64,000 bases of DNA from Coriaria nepalensis (GCA_027186245.1 CP114484.1:74501-138500); one strand, 5' to 3'. Counted from the stretch's first letter, positions 50,331 through 62,544 are shown. Notes: generated from the letters alone by a model not told the origin. Numbers and translations: made by a program.

Positions 50331-50410
50331 TTGGCGTCCTTCCTCATTGTTGACCAGAAGTAACCCTGCCTTATTAGCTTCAGAACCGTTGTATGCCTGA
50401 CTGAGTGACT

Positions 50411-51693
50411 TCAATATACCCTTTCATGAATTTCGCTCAACAACATCTCTTTTTCACTTTCTAAAACACACCTCATCATTGGATGGGAATACTCTCTTCG
50501 AAATAGCACGTCCCCCACCATAACACACCTAGCAACTTGAGACCTGACCCTTATGGCCTCCTTCTTTGATGAGGGTAACTCCTCCTCTATCAGGTATTTC
50601 TTTATAGCTATAATCCACCCCTCGTCCCCTAGTGCCATCACCTCAATTTCTGTGGAGATACTAGGAACATCAAGATATCTTCTCAAGCTTTTAGTAGGGA
50701 GGTCTGCTTATGGCAGCGTTGGTAGTTTTGCTAGTGCATCGGCGTCAATATTTGCACCTATTGGGACGTGCTTTATTTCGTAATCATTGAATCATTTTAA
50801 CACTGCCTCCGCCATTTTCTAGTAGGCTCTCATATTCTTCGATAAACTCTTCACGCACTTGCGAGACCACTACTTGAGAACCACTACTTGAGAATCACTA
50901 GATATGCTGATCCGCTCAGCCCCTACTTCCCTAACCAACCTCAAACCTGCTATGAGTGCTTCATACTCTACCTCATTATTCAAAGCTTTGAAGTGAAATC
51001 TGAGCGCGCATTCAATCTTCCTTCCAGATAAGTGAGAATCAACCTAGCTCCGTAACCTTTTTTATTTACCGCCCCGTCTACTTGCAATGTTCAATAGGGT
51101 GGGCAAAACTCCTTCTCAACATCGGTACCAGCTTCCCCTTTTTCTATACTTTCCAGACCCTCGTTGGAGAATTTTGAGATAAAGTCGGCTACAACATGAG
51201 CTTTGATTGCAGCTCGAGGCTTATAGGATATGTCGAATTCTCCTAACTCAACGGACCACTTCAACAACCTTCCTAATGTATCAGGGTTTTGAAGGATCTG
51301 TTTAAGAGGAAGATCGGTTATAACTATGATAGGATGAGCCTAAAAGTATGGCCTCAGCTTCCTTGCTACCACTACCAAAGCGAAAATAGCCTTGTCTGCG
51401 TGAGGATACCTTCCTTCCACCTCACTCATTATTTCTGGTGTAATATATTGGTATTTGCTTCCCCTCTTCCTCTTTATCAGTATTGAGCTCACAGCCACTC
51501 CACTTACTACTATATACAAGCTCAATTCTTCACATACTTTTGGCTTATTCAATTTGGGAATGGTTGCCAGATACCTTTTCAGTTCCTTGAAGGCCCTATC
51601 ACAATCTTCAGTCCATCCCTTCATATTGGAGCACTTCAATGATTTAAAGAACAAGAGGCATTTATCAGCTGAGCGACTAATGAAACGGTTCAA
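50411..51693 (-). pseudogene. Gypsy RNase H and second RNase H-like domain
   Basis: The upstream part (51693-51340) is the reverse-transcriptase connection plus first RNase H (WTEDCDRAFKELKRYL, YPHADKAIFALVVVARKLRP). It is followed by a segment starting ADFISKFSN and LQVDGAVNKKGYGARLILT near 51080, the usual start of the extra archaeal-type RNase H of Tat elements, then a readable stretch at 50686-50411 (WIIAIKKYLIEEELPSSKKE) that links to integrase. Confidence 0.7.
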
Positions 51694-51978
51694 AGCAGCA
51701 ACCCTGCCCGTTAGAGCTTGAATCTCCTTCTTCGTCTAGGGGCCTTTAGGCTGATGATGTCTTGTACTTTCTCTGGATTAGCCTCAATTCCCCTCTAGTG
51801 TACTATATACCCTAAGAATTTTTCAGATCCAACTCCGAACAAATATTTTTCTAGTTTAAGCTTCATCCCATATTCCTTCATTACTTCAAATGCTTCACTT
51901 AAATGCCTTAGATGATCTCTTTTCCTTATGTTTTTTTACTAGAATGTCATCTACATACACCTCCATCGTCTTCCCCAA

Positions 51979-52494
51979 TTACTTCCTAAACATGCCGTTC
52001 ACCAGCTTTTTTAGTGCGAAAGGCATTACATTATAGCAGTAAGTACTTTTGTCGGTTATGAAAGAAGTCTTCTCTTGATCCCCCATCCACAATTTCACTT
52101 GGCGGTACCCCGAGTATACATCCATGAAGCTCAGTAACTCGTGCCCTACGGTGGCATCTTCTATCAAATCTATATTGGGCAGTAGGTAGCTGTCCTTGGG
52201 GCAAGCGACATTCATGTTCTTAAAGTCAACATACAACCTCAATTTTCCCCCTTCTTTAGACACCAAGACAATATTCGAGAGCCACTCCAGATACTGGACC
52301 TCCCGAATCGCTCCCACTGCTAGCAACTTCCTTACCTTCACAACTACTGCATTTCTTTCCACATTGAACTTCCTCCTTCTTTGCTTTATTGGCCTTACTT
52401 CGGGTTTGATGATGAGCTGATGTACTATGAAATCCTCTTTAATGCTTGTCAGCTCAGAAGTTTCCCATGCAAACATATCTAGATTTTGTTCCAA
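51979..52494 (-). pseudogene. Gypsy reverse transcriptase segment
   Basis: 171 uninterrupted residues contain RT landmarks: MFAWETSELTSI, QRRRKFNVERNAVV, GAIREVQYLEWLSNIVLVSK, LRLYVDFKNMNVACPKDSY, and MDVYSGYRQVKL. The palm with the YxDD motif follows in another frame near 51950. The copy is non-functional. Confidence 0.88.
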
Positions 52495-52924
52495 TGACTG
52501 AATGAGAATCTTCAGATCAGTCTTCGTCAGCTCGATTTTAACCTTTAGTTTTCTCCCATTCGAAAACTCGATATGTTGAAGAGCCTATGTTGAGGAGACT
52601 ATGAGCTTCCTTTCTTTATCCTCCTCTTTTCACTTCATCCTCCGCCCGTTTTCACTCTTCCTCATCAAATGGTTGCTCAATATCAACCATATGTACCTTC
52701 ATATCTAGGCTGACTCCAACTTCTCTGAGCGATGTCAGATAATACCTTCTCGAGCTTTCATGGTTTCCTTTTACAATTCACACTCCTCATTCTTTGGGGA
52801 ACTTCATCACTAAGTGCTTCATCGAGATGATAGCCCCTAGGGAGTTAGTAAAGGCACGACCAAGGATGATGTTATATCCTGACAGAAAGTTGACGATCAT
52901 GAAGTTTACCATGACCGTAGACCT

Positions 52925-53242
52925 TTAGGAAGTCTCACCTAAATTCATCGACAAGCTTATCATTCCCTCTATATATAGCGACTTCCTCAAGAAACCCGTC
53001 AATGGAGTATTAACGGGCTTCAGATTCACGTTGTTGATGCCTATCTTTATGAAGGTTGTTAGGGACAACACATTCATTGCGCTTCCCGAGTCGACTAGAA
53101 CTCGGTGTATCAGAGTCGTTGAGACATTTATCGAGATGACAAGGGCATCATTGTGGGGGTATACAACCCCTTCCTTGTCCAAGTGATTGAAAGTGATGTC
53201 TACAGGCACTTTAGTTTGAAGGGTCGTTGAAACGGGGAACAT
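52925..53242 (-). pseudogene. Gypsy aspartic protease segment
   Basis: Contains the retropepsin active-site motif DSGSA in HRVLVDSGSAMNVLSL, followed by the usual LTGF turn. Located between gag and reverse transcriptase, as expected. Confidence 0.85.
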
Positions 53243-53399
53243 TTCAACCTAATTAGACTCCTCAACCATTTATTTCTCTGCCGACCTGAGTCTCCCCCCT
53301 CAGGTCCTCCCACAATCACCTAGATCTCCCTCGCAACGTTTTGATGTCAAGGTTATTTTCCTGGAAATCATCTTCCTTGCCTTCTCTCCTATCGTCCTT

Positions 53400-54736
53400 T
53401 TTCCTTATGTCTGGTTTCCCCTCCTTCCTCTATTCACATATTCTCCAAGACGACCTTCCTGAATCAGCCTTTCTATCTCCCTCTTCAAATGCAAGCAATT
53501 TTCTATCTTATGGCTATAATCTTCATTGTATCTATAGTAAACCTTTTGGTCACGCTGAGCCGATGCACTCTTAAGCGGCTTCGAGGCTTTGAATAAGTTG
53601 TGGTTTCTATATTGGTTGTATATCACGTCGATTCTGGCTACGAGAGGTGTGAAATTATCCCTGAAGAGGGGTGCCATTCTTTTCTTCTCTAGGCTTTTCC
53701 TCTCCTCCTCTTTCCTTTTTTTTTATCCTCTCTCCATTCACTCTTTCCCTTTGACTCCTCTCTTTTTCTCTTTCTTTCCATTCCTCTACTATTGTCCCCC
53801 ATTTCTCCTTGACTGTGAAGCTGAGTTATGAGTATTTCCTTAGCTACTCTATCCTCTTCGCCTAATAAGGCTTCATCATATGAACCAAAATGTTTCTTTC
53901 CCGAAAGACTGATAAGCTTCTTATCAGTCGTGCCCCCTGAGAAAGCATGTAGAGCCTATATATCTCCAGGTAGATCTACATTCTTTAAAGCTCGGTTGAA
54001 TCTTTCTACATAGTCTAATAGATTTTATCCCGAGTTTTGTCTTATAGCATAAAGGCTCACGATGGGAAGTCTTGTGTTAACTGCCCCCCCATAAATCCGA
54101 CACGAATAACTTCTTCAGCTCGTCGAATGAGTCAATAGAGCCTGAAGCCAACGATTTGTACCAATCACTAGCTTAATCTGTCAGCGTGATCTGGAAACAT
54201 TAGCACATCAGCTCATCCGTCATGACATTCATTCTCATATAACTTTTATACGAGTTAACGTGATTGCGAGGATCCTTTGTCCCATCTTACATCATGGTTG
54301 AAGCACTGAACTTCTTCGGTAGTTGTGCATTTTGGACTTTCTCAGTAAAGAGATTCTCCAACTCATCTATACACAATGAGGTGTCATTTACTGCCACTTC
54401 TAACTCATTCATTTGATTGGTCAACTCTTGGATGACTTTCATTTGTCTTGATGGTGGCTCAGTTCCTTTCATGGGAAGCCGCGTATCCTTAAGCGATTGT
54501 GACTGGTTCGGATTCCATGCAGTATCTGTTGAATCTCCCAGCTCTCCCCTTGCCACTACAGTCCTCAAACGAGATACTGCATCATCCTCCGTTGAGTGTT
54601 GTCCCCTACTCATAGACGAACCTCGATTTTCTCCATCAAGAGGATGCTCACCCATTCTTTGTGGCTCCCCTCTTCCCTCATGCCTTATTTCTTCTCTTAT
54701 TTCCGCCATTCTGGATTCTATAGAACGCTCCATCAC
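53400..54736 (-). pseudogene. Gypsy gag region
   Basis: The N-terminal part (54736-54287) is charged and contains the MNELEVAVNDTSLCIDELEN segment, closely similar to the gag start near 63180 in this window. The C-terminal part (53677-53405) has YYRYNEDYSHKIENCLHLKR and IERLIQEGRLGEYV, common in plant gypsy gag before the protease. The middle is broken by stops. Confidence 0.82.
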
Positions 54737-55032
54737 TTAACTCGTTCCTTCCACTAGGCCTCTCTCCATCCTTTCTATGGCATATAGTATGTCCACTCCA
54801 CTATTTGCTACTAAAGAGGTTTGTAGGGGTGTTGATCGTCAACGCTCGCAGAACATATTATTCTTCCATCAAGTAGGGAAGGGAGAGCTCTTATTTTACC
54901 TCTCTCTCTCCCTTCACTTTCTCCAATCTGCTTTATGTTCTTTATCCCGTATCCTCTATTCAGTTAGGCTCTTGATTGTTAGAACTTTGAAAATGAAGAC
55001 AATTGTCCTCACGGTCGGCGCCAAATTATTAA

Positions 55033-55756
55033 TGTAGATTTTTGTCCGCTACAAAAAGCTCTATAATCCACAATATGTCCCAAGATCTCTATTTGCACTC
55101 AACAATAAACTGCGGCCGGGGTGGTGGTTGGTCAACCTCGCTTCGACGTTGTAGTCAGTTTTCTATAGGGATAAAGGGAGAGTATAATTCTCTCTAGAAT
55201 TTTGCATTACTTCTTACTATTTTTGTCACTTGGTTTTTATACCTGGTTTAAGTTAGAAGGTACCCGATAACTTTGCACGTGTCATGCTCTCATTACTCAG
55301 TGCATTGACCACCTCCTGCTTTATGATAGTGTCAGCGCCTCACAGTATGGCATGTCAAGAATCTGTGCCCCACTCATATGCCCCTTTGAGTGGTATAACA
55401 CCACCTCAGTCTGACACCCTTTAGGGCACCTCAACGCGCAACAACGCCTTCTTCATCTGACACACCAAGGACAGGGTCTCCACCCGAGTGTCGGTTACTT
55501 TCCACATGTTCTCTTGCTTAAGGTTACCCTGCCACTAGTTGAGCTGAACGAGGAAATACCTACATCAGCTTCAACATCTTCTTGGGACTTCTCATCTTAT
55601 CCAAATGTAGTTAGTTAGACTGATGCCACCTTAGTCCTTCCATATCTCAGCCTCAGTTACCATCTTCTCTTAGTATTCTATTTTCATAATCTCGGCTAAC
55701 AATGCCTAGTCTCAAGAGGCTGCCTAGCTGAGATTGTCTTGGAATAAGGTATAACA
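55033..55756 (-). repeat. 5' LTR of the gypsy element
   Basis: 724 bp. On the minus strand it begins TGTTATACCTTATTCC and ends CTACA. The GGCGCC primer site lies just inside at about 55018-55023. Its outer edge is 49 bp from the start codon of the next gene. Confidence 0.9.
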
Positions 55757-55805
55757 TATTCTACACATAATAATGCACTTCTGGAAGCATCGTAAAGAAA
55801 TTGCA

Positions 55806-56498
55806 ATGGCATCATCATCCTCAAAGCTAATTAGAAGAAGCTCATCATTTTCCTTCCCATATCTTCTCCTCTCATTCCTAAACGCCATTCTATTCATACT
55901 CTCCTCAGCCTCCTTAACTCCCATCATTCTCCTCAAAACACCTCCAACTTCCCTCGGCATAGCCTTTGTCTTGGTCTCCTCCATCTCCCTCATCTCCTCC
56001 TTCATAGGTTTCTACTCCAAGCTCACCCGCCAGTGTTTCACCACCCACTTGTCTCTCCTACTCGCCTCCTTGATCGCCCACTTGCTCACCATACTAGCCC
56101 TCTTCACCCGAGAAAACTCCACTCTCTCCTTGCTCAAATCGGCAAGAGACTCAGAAGAGGCAAAGTTCTTGGTGAGGCTAGAATATGGTGTTTTCATGGG
56201 GATGTTTATATTGGAGGTGATCGTCATGATGCTCACTTGTGCTGTGCAGAGCTGTTGGGTTAGAGAATATCAAGGGCTGACGGAAGCCGATCCGGAATCA
56301 TCAGCTAAGGAAAGGAGCAAGAGGAGATCAATGGACAAGGTTGATGTAGAGGTTGATAACAAGGTAAAGGAAGTGGATGATGTGGATACGAAGATGGATT
56401 CCAGCATGTTACCAGCTGGGCAATGGGTCAAAACTGAGTTTGAAGCCCGATCCTCTGATGACCAATTACATATTCAATCTCTATGTTTGCTTGTCTGA
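55806..56498 (+). CDS. Tetraspanin-like four-helix membrane protein, function unknown
   Basis: Single-exon gene of 230 residues. Hydrophobic helices lie at about 18-43, 49-69, 80-100 and 127-149. A short soluble tail rich in charged residues follows (KERSKRRSMDKVDVEVDN) and ends QSLCLLV. The N terminus is Ser-rich (MASSSSKLIRRSSS). The four-span layout with a Cys-Trp after helix 4 (AVQSCWVREY) resembles plant proteins loosely labelled tetraspanin-like; I cannot name a specific ortholog or activity. The ATG at 55806 is preferred over the in-frame ATG at 55773, whose 11 extra residues sit within 50 bp of the gypsy LTR. The promoter has been displaced by that insertion. Confidence 0.8.
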   Translation: MASSSSKLIRRSSSFSFPYLLLSFLNAILFILSSASLTPIILLKTPPTSLGIAFVLVSSISLISSFIGFYSKLTRQCFTTHLSLLLASLIAHLLTILALFTRENSTLSLLKSARDSEEAKFLVRLEYGVFMGMFILEVIVMMLTCAVQSCWVREYQGLTEADPESSAKERSKRRSMDKVDVEVDNKVKEVDDVDTKMDSSMLPAGQWVKTEFEARSSDDQLHIQSLCLLV

Positions 56499-57401
56499 GT
56501 GTGCTCGTTTCTGTGAATCTTAGTCGCTATAATATATGTCGTAACTAATATGATCTGTTTTGGTTGTGTGTCCTATGGCTGTGGTCACTATTGTTGTGCC
56601 CATCTGGTCTGTAACTTGGATTTTGTTCTGTCTCGGTGTTCATTGTTCGTGACTATGTAAAGAAAGCGGGGTAAGCCGACATGATCAGTATTGTTCTCAA
56701 TCTGATTGATCCAACAAAGCTATCTCTAATTTGTCTTAACAGGGGAAGTAAACAATTCATGCATGATTCAACGTTTTTCTTATGCCTTAACTATTTGTTA
56801 AATAATTAAGCCATTATTATTGTTGTTAGCTGGAGAGGATCAGGACACTGTTTGCTGTCACATGATGTTTCTGGTTGTGTTTTTGGTGCCAAAAATAATA
56901 TAAATTTCCATGGGTCAACTTTCCTTCTCTGCGGTTTCATTGCTCTACCACAAACAGCGAAAGAGGGCCCCACTAATCATTTTGGTTTGGCTCTTCAGAT
57001 CTTGCCACTTCAGCAACCGAGGGGTCCAATCTGATGTGGCAAAATCCGGATAAGGGAGCTTGAGAAAAAAGAGGGACCGAAACCGACGAAATGAAAGGGG
57101 TGGGGGAAGAGAAAGAGGGAGACCAACCTCCCCATCCTTTCTTCCCATTTTAAAAGCTCCGCCATTTTCACAGGGCGATGGTCACAAAACCTTTACGAGG
57201 TTTTGCAAGACCAATCTGCCATTTTTTTCTTTACGAAGCTGCAATCTTTTCCTTCTGATTAATTTTGCAGCTTTGTAAAAAGAAGCGAAATTATTTGTTC
57301 TTCCCTCCGTTTCGGCGTTTCTCCTTTCGCTTTTTCTTCTCCCCTGGTTAAGTGGTTGGAGATTAGAATTGGGATTCAAATTTGGTTGAAAACCAGCTCT
57401 G
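56499..57401. other. Intergenic and 5' region of the GNAT gene
   Basis: Contains the 3' flank of the tetraspanin-like gene and the promoter and probable CT-rich 5' UTR of the acetyltransferase gene. No other feature was recognised. Confidence 0.5.
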
Positions 57402-59287
57402 ATGTCGACGATTCCGATTCACAGACCAGAATTCTTGAGATTGTCGTTTAATGGAGGATCCGGTAATCATCCCAAACTTCACAGGACTAAAGCCTCTTGT
57501 ACCATGTGAGTCGCGTTTCATCTTCCCCTTTTTCTCTTTTCGCTCATATTTCTGCATTTTATATTTGCTTTTCTGTCTACATCACGTCTACTATTATTAC
57601 GGAACTCTCACTAATTTAGCATTTACAAGGTATGCAGTTTATTGTCCATTTTTTAGCTTTATTAATGAAAATTTTCCAACTTTTTGTTGTCCATAAGCTC
57701 AAGATTTCAATATTTTCTTTTAATATGTTTTCGATGCAATGGATACTGATATTATGAATATTCCAAATTGATGTGTGAAACTGATACCAATACAGGACAA
57801 TGGATTCTAACCCTTCCCCGAGAAGAAGGATGGAAGAAATATCAATACAACATCATCACGCTCCATCACTCACTCCTCAATCTGAATCCTTTGCTACAAA
57901 TAATTTACTGTTCGATAAGATGCAGCTGTCGGATCAAGAATTGATTCACAAGGACAGGTTTGAATTCGGAAACTTTGTGGCAAGGGAAGCTGTGCTTGAT
58001 GAAGAATACTGGGTAGGTAATAGCTGGGAAAGAATCTAAACCATGGACATTTCCTTATTCCGATTTTGTATGCTGTCCTGTGTCCGTGATCACCTAGTTG
58101 TTGGTGGCTTTGTTTATCTTCTTTATTATAGACAGCAGCATGGCTTCGAGCTGAAAGTCATTGGGAGGTTCGTGCTAATGAACGGTAAGTGGATTTATTT
58201 TTGGAGTTTTTATCCGTTCAATGTGAACAGAGGCATATTTGGATACTATTAATTAGCTAGTTTGCCTGATTAATGCAGACATGTTGATAGCTACAAAAGG
58301 AAATTTGCAGAGCAGGTGTGCTAAATCTGTTCAAGACATGAACATAATATATATTTCAGTTTGGCTCCATTTTAATCATTATTCCTCTCTTGTAGGAGTT
58401 CAATGCCATAAAAAGGAGACGCGGAGGGCAACATGTGGAGACGTGCACATGCATTGTTGCTGTAAGATGGTTTTGCAAATGTCATACCCTTAGCTTTATT
58501 ATTCAGTTTGAGGATCATAGTAGATTAATGGAAACCATTAGGCATTTGATTTTTAAATGAGTTAGTTGAGTTCTTAATACAGTTTTCCGGGCATGGAATT
58601 TCGTAGGTGAAAAAGGAACAGAGGAATATAAAACATGCAGTTATAAAAAGTGTAGTGGGAACTCTGGATTTGAGCATTCGGCATTTGCTGCAAGGAGAGA
58701 CCTTTCCTGGGGTATGATTATGATGATGACTGATCAGTTCAATTTACATTGCATCGCTCTGCATCTGTTCCTTCAGAAATCAAACCCCGCCCCCCCCCAA
58801 AAAAAAACACACCCCATCCTTTTTTTTTTCTTGGTTCTAACTCTGCTGAGATGATAATAATTCTTTCTTCAGGAACGAGTAAAGGCTCATCTGTTTTGCT
58901 GTGTCAAAAGAGCAGGGCAGAGTAGATATGGCTATATTGCGAACTTGTGTGTTGCCAAGTCAGCACGACGAAGGGGGATCGCAAGCAACATGTTACTTTT
59001 TGCAATTGATTCAGCCAAATCCAGTGGTGTGGGTTTAGTATACGTACATGTGCATAGAAACAACAGTGCTGCTCAAGAACTTTACGAAAAGATAGGCTTT
59101 GAGGTAAATACTTATTTGTATTTTTTTTTTTTGAACGGTACTTATTTGTATTTCATTATGCATTCTATCTTCATTCTTACTTGAAAGATCAATTGGCATG
59201 TTTCATTTTCTTCTTGTCCAGATGGTTGATGAGGCGAGTTTGCAGTTGTTGGAAGAGAAAACTTACCTGCTTTGTTTGAAGACATAG
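57402..59287 (+). CDS. GNAT6: GNAT-family N-acetyltransferase, GNAT6-like
   Basis: Eight exons, 57402-57505, 57796-58012, 58132-58184, 58279-58315, 58396-58461, 58607-58711, 58873-59103 and 59222-59287, stay in phase and give 292 residues. The N-terminal 60 or so residues (MSTIPIHRPEFLRLSFNGGS) are hydroxylated and basic, like a plastid transit peptide. The acetyltransferase fold follows: TCTCIVAVKKEQ, VVGTLDLSIRHLL, YGYIANLCVAKSARRRGIAS with the acetyl-CoA loop RRRGIA, and VHVHRNNSAAQELYEKIGF. Plant plastid GNATs acetylate protein N termini and Lys side chains. Sequence and neighbourhood point to Arabidopsis GNAT6 (At2g06025, recalled as plastid and nuclear), a neighbour of At2g06000 and At2g06005. 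The start was chosen because it splices in frame to the conserved exons. Confidence 0.92.
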
Positions 59288-59749
59288 AAATCCAGTTCTG
59301 CACATTGTATAGATTCATTCTTATTCTTTCTCTGTTCAGATAAAAGAAGAGGAGGAAAAAGAAAAAGGAAAAGGAAAAAAAAAAAAAAAGCAACAAATGT
59401 TGTACTATAATTTTTGCATCTTCCCCCCTTGGCCGGTTGAACCCTCCAATTTTGAGGAGGGTAATCAGCATGTTGTATAACCATACCAGAAAAGCTCCTA
59501 TGCCACTCTGTATTTCAATAAACCTCGACAATTGTAAATTACTGGCTGTTTTCTCATGTCTTATACTCCTACTTTCTTTGCAAACATAATTTTCTGCTTC
59601 CTAAATCAGTAATAAGCCCTTAGAATTGAACAATCGACAGGATTAAAAACATAATCTGATTCATAGGTATAAAAAATAAAATAAATAAACCATCACTTTT
59701 GGACTGTACAACATTCTGTGAAGCAAAATGTAAAATGCCGGAAGAAAGT
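59288..59749. other. GNAT 3' UTR and flank
   Basis: Presumed 3' UTR with an A/G-rich tract near 59340-59390. No other feature was recognised. Confidence 0.5.
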
Positions 59750-61604
59750 TAGAAGCCCCATTCACACCCAATTTCTTCAAACCCCAGTTTCACTTATGTT
59801 AATCCACACTAACTGAAAAATGCCCAACTCCAGACGGAGGCAGGACCTGGATCCTGATAAAAAAGTATGAGATCTCTGATTCACCTCAACAAAACTCTAC
59901 CCCAGCAATTTCTTCATGTCCTTCTCCTTCATCAACTTTCTCAAACCAGCTATACCTTATCCCATCTACCAGCTTCAGCATAAATATTAGACAAGAGAAC
60001 ATAGAACACAACACTTTCAGGCTCCAACCAGAAAAGCCGCTCTGCCACAATCTCAGCAAGCTCCACATTTCCATGTATTCTACAAGCACCTAATAAAGCT
60101 CCCCAAACATCCACATTCTCCTCAATAGGCAGCATCTTCTCAGAAATTCATAAGCTTCAACTAAGCAACCAGCTCTACCCAGAAGGTCAACCATGAAAGC
60201 ATAATGCTCAACACCAGGCGCAATCATGATCTATCATTCTCTCAAAAATGCTTCTTCCCTTCTTCTACCAAACCAGAATGCCTACCAGCAGTTAAAACAG
60301 CTGTGAAGGTAATACTATTTGGTTTAATTCCCTCCTTCTTCATCTTTGAGAACAGATTGAGAGCCTCATTTGCATGGCCGTGAGATGCACATGCACTTAT
60401 TATTGAAGTCCATGAAACTACACTTCTGTGTGGCAATCTTTCAAACACATCCTTTGCCAATTCTATGTTACCACACTTAGCATACATGTCAATAAGTGCA
60501 TTTGTAATTGGGATATTGGTTTCAAATCCTCTCTTCTTAACTAGTTTATGCAACCATTTTCCTGTATTGAGTGCTCCTATATGAGCACAGGCAGAGATAA
60601 CACTAACCATTGTGATGAAATCATAGTCTACCTTTTCGGTTTTCATCCTTTGGAACAACTTCATAGCATCTCGAGCAGAGTTGTTCTGTTCATAATTTGC
60701 AATCATTGCATTCCAGGAGACTAGGGTTCTAACGTCCATTAGATTGAATAATGATCTGGCTACCTTGATATCTCCACATTTACCTTATAATGCAATTAAG
60801 GCAATTCATCAGGGCGATATCCAAGTTCAATCCCAGTTTCACTCTATATCCATGAATAACCTTTCCCAAATTCAGAAACTCTAAACCAGCACAATCAGGA
60901 AGAGTGGTAACCAATGTAACTGCATTTGGTCGAGTCCCAAAAGCTCTCTGGGAAAACACCCAACCCTTCTTTTAAAAACCCATTTTGTACATAACCTGCT
61001 ATCATTGATGTCCATGACACTATTTTTCTCATTCCCATTGTCCGAAAAACTAACTCGAAATTCTGAGAGTCCCCATTCTGCGCATACATGCTGATCAAAG
61101 AACTCTGAACAAACACATCGCAATCGAGCCCATTCTTTATTACATTGCAGTGAACTCCTTTCCCTTCATTGAGAGCACTGAGCACAGCACATGACCTAAC
61201 AACAAAAGGGAACCTACAATTGTCCGGAAATAATCCCAACTGATGCATCTTTTGGTAAATGAATATGGCTTCTAGACAAGGACCCAGGTTAGCATAGCCT
61301 CTAATCAGTTTGTTCCAAAGAAAGACATCTCTCTGAGGCATTGAGTCGAACATTTTGCGAGCGTAATTCATTGTGGGAGCTAAGGCGGAGCCAGAGTGAT
61401 GAGCTTAGTGGAGACAATAAGATTTTGGTGGGAGCCATTTGTGAGGATGAGGGCATGAATGCGTTTGAGGTCTGATAGGGAGGAACAAGAATTCAAGAGG
61501 TAGTTGAAAGGGAGGGAGTGGTAGTTATTTGTCGAGGGAAATAGAACAACAAAGCTAACGAGATGTCGTTTTGGCAGAAATTCGCGGATAGAGTTGGTCA
61601 ACAT
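59750..61604 (-). pseudogene. PLS-class (E-type) PPR pseudogene
   Basis: The minus strand can be followed from an ATG at 61604 through PPR P, L and S motifs: NCSATL-free N terminus (LLNSCSSLSDLKRIHALILT), RDVFLWNKLIRGYANLGPC, RKIVSWTSMIAGYVQNG, RTLVSWNAMIANYEQNN, VVSWTSIISACASHGHANEA, and [20 protein letters not shown]. It ends in an E-type tail (RKLMKEKDMKKLL, SFVEVNQRSHTFLSGS) near 59750-59900, without a DYW domain. The frame is lost at least at about 61385, 60960, 60780, 60240, 60160 and 59940, so no full protein can be made. Live relatives are organellar RNA editing factors. The gene has no introns, like most of its class, so a processed copy cannot be told from a decayed gene. Confidence 0.88.
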
Positions 61605-62544
61605 GAAATTTTAGACATCCTTATTGTCGAAAACATACGGAACTGAGAAGATGGCAGCACTGCCACTTTGTCACGTCTCTTGTGTCCTCTGGAGCATTTG
61701 AGGACCTCAAAGACGCAGCAGACGGCAGAGTACAAGATTGGTGGCGCCAAAGGCAGCGAACTAATTACATGACGCTGAGCGACATGTAATTTAAACCTGA
61801 AGATACTGGAGTTATGTAGTTTAGTGAAAGAAAAAACAAAAAGGTGGATGCACTTTTCACTCGACTCCAATGTCCAACCAACAACGTTGAAATGATCGTT
61901 TTTATCCGACCGAAAACACAGCTCCAGTTCAAACTACTTTTTTTGCTTTCTTTGTGTTCACAATAAGGGCCAAGGGACATGTCAGTCAATATGATAACTG
62001 AAATTGAGGTTCGATAGGATTACGGCACACGTCAGTTAATATGAGGATAGTTGAGCAGGATGAGAAAATGTTGTCCGACGTTGAGGTTGAGCTATGTATT
62101 GCCCTACTCGTCCTAGACATAAAGGAGAATGTGCATAAGAGGAAGAGGATAAATGGGAGGTTACTCTAATATCTGAGTAGAAAACATATCTCTCTCATAT
62201 TGGACTGAGGCTGCTCTGACACCAATTATAGAGCAGGAAATAATCAAGTTACTAAGCAATGGAAGTTGGATATGTGTAAAATTGTCTAGAATTTTTCAAC
62301 TTTGTCCAGATATAAAAGTTAACTAATATAACAGTATAAGGTGGATGCATTCTTTAGGATCTAAGCAACTTATAATCTATTTCCCTCTCACACACCTCCA
62401 GAAACTGACTAGAGTATCAGAACAGGATTGGCCAACCTTAATCCTGATCACTTTTTGTTTGTGAGTGCAGTTGTTAATTTTGGAGCACACTGTCAGATGT
62501 GGAGCCCTTCTTGTGGACGGATATCTACGTCAACAGTTTGACGT
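61605..62544. other. Intergenic, possible remnant of a second gypsy LTR
   Basis: No gene was recognised. Because gypsy gag sequence starts shortly after 62545, a 5' LTR is expected here, but I could not align it to the LTRs of the first element. Confidence 0.35.

Larger units (their letters stand above)
44998..55756 (-). mobile_element. Ty3-gypsy LTR retrotransposon, Tat/Retand-like
   Basis: A 10.76-kb element on the minus strand has LTRs of 724 bp (55033-55756, 5') and 721 bp (44998-45718, 3'). The flanks TATTA and TATTC look like a 5-bp target duplication with one change. Beside the 5' LTR is a TTGGCGCCGACCGT primer site. Domains in order on the minus strand: gag (54736-53400), retropepsin (VLVDSGSAMNVL, about 53110), reverse transcriptase (52494-51979), first RNase H (51693-51340), a second RNase H-like region (LQVDGAVNKKGYGA, about 51080), and integrase (IITDNGNQFDN, about 50040). 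Two RNase H regions and a long pol-to-3' LTR interval are marks of the Tat lineage. That interval holds a 69-bp array and an antisense gag-like coding region. Scattered stops show the copy is inactive. Confidence 0.93.
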
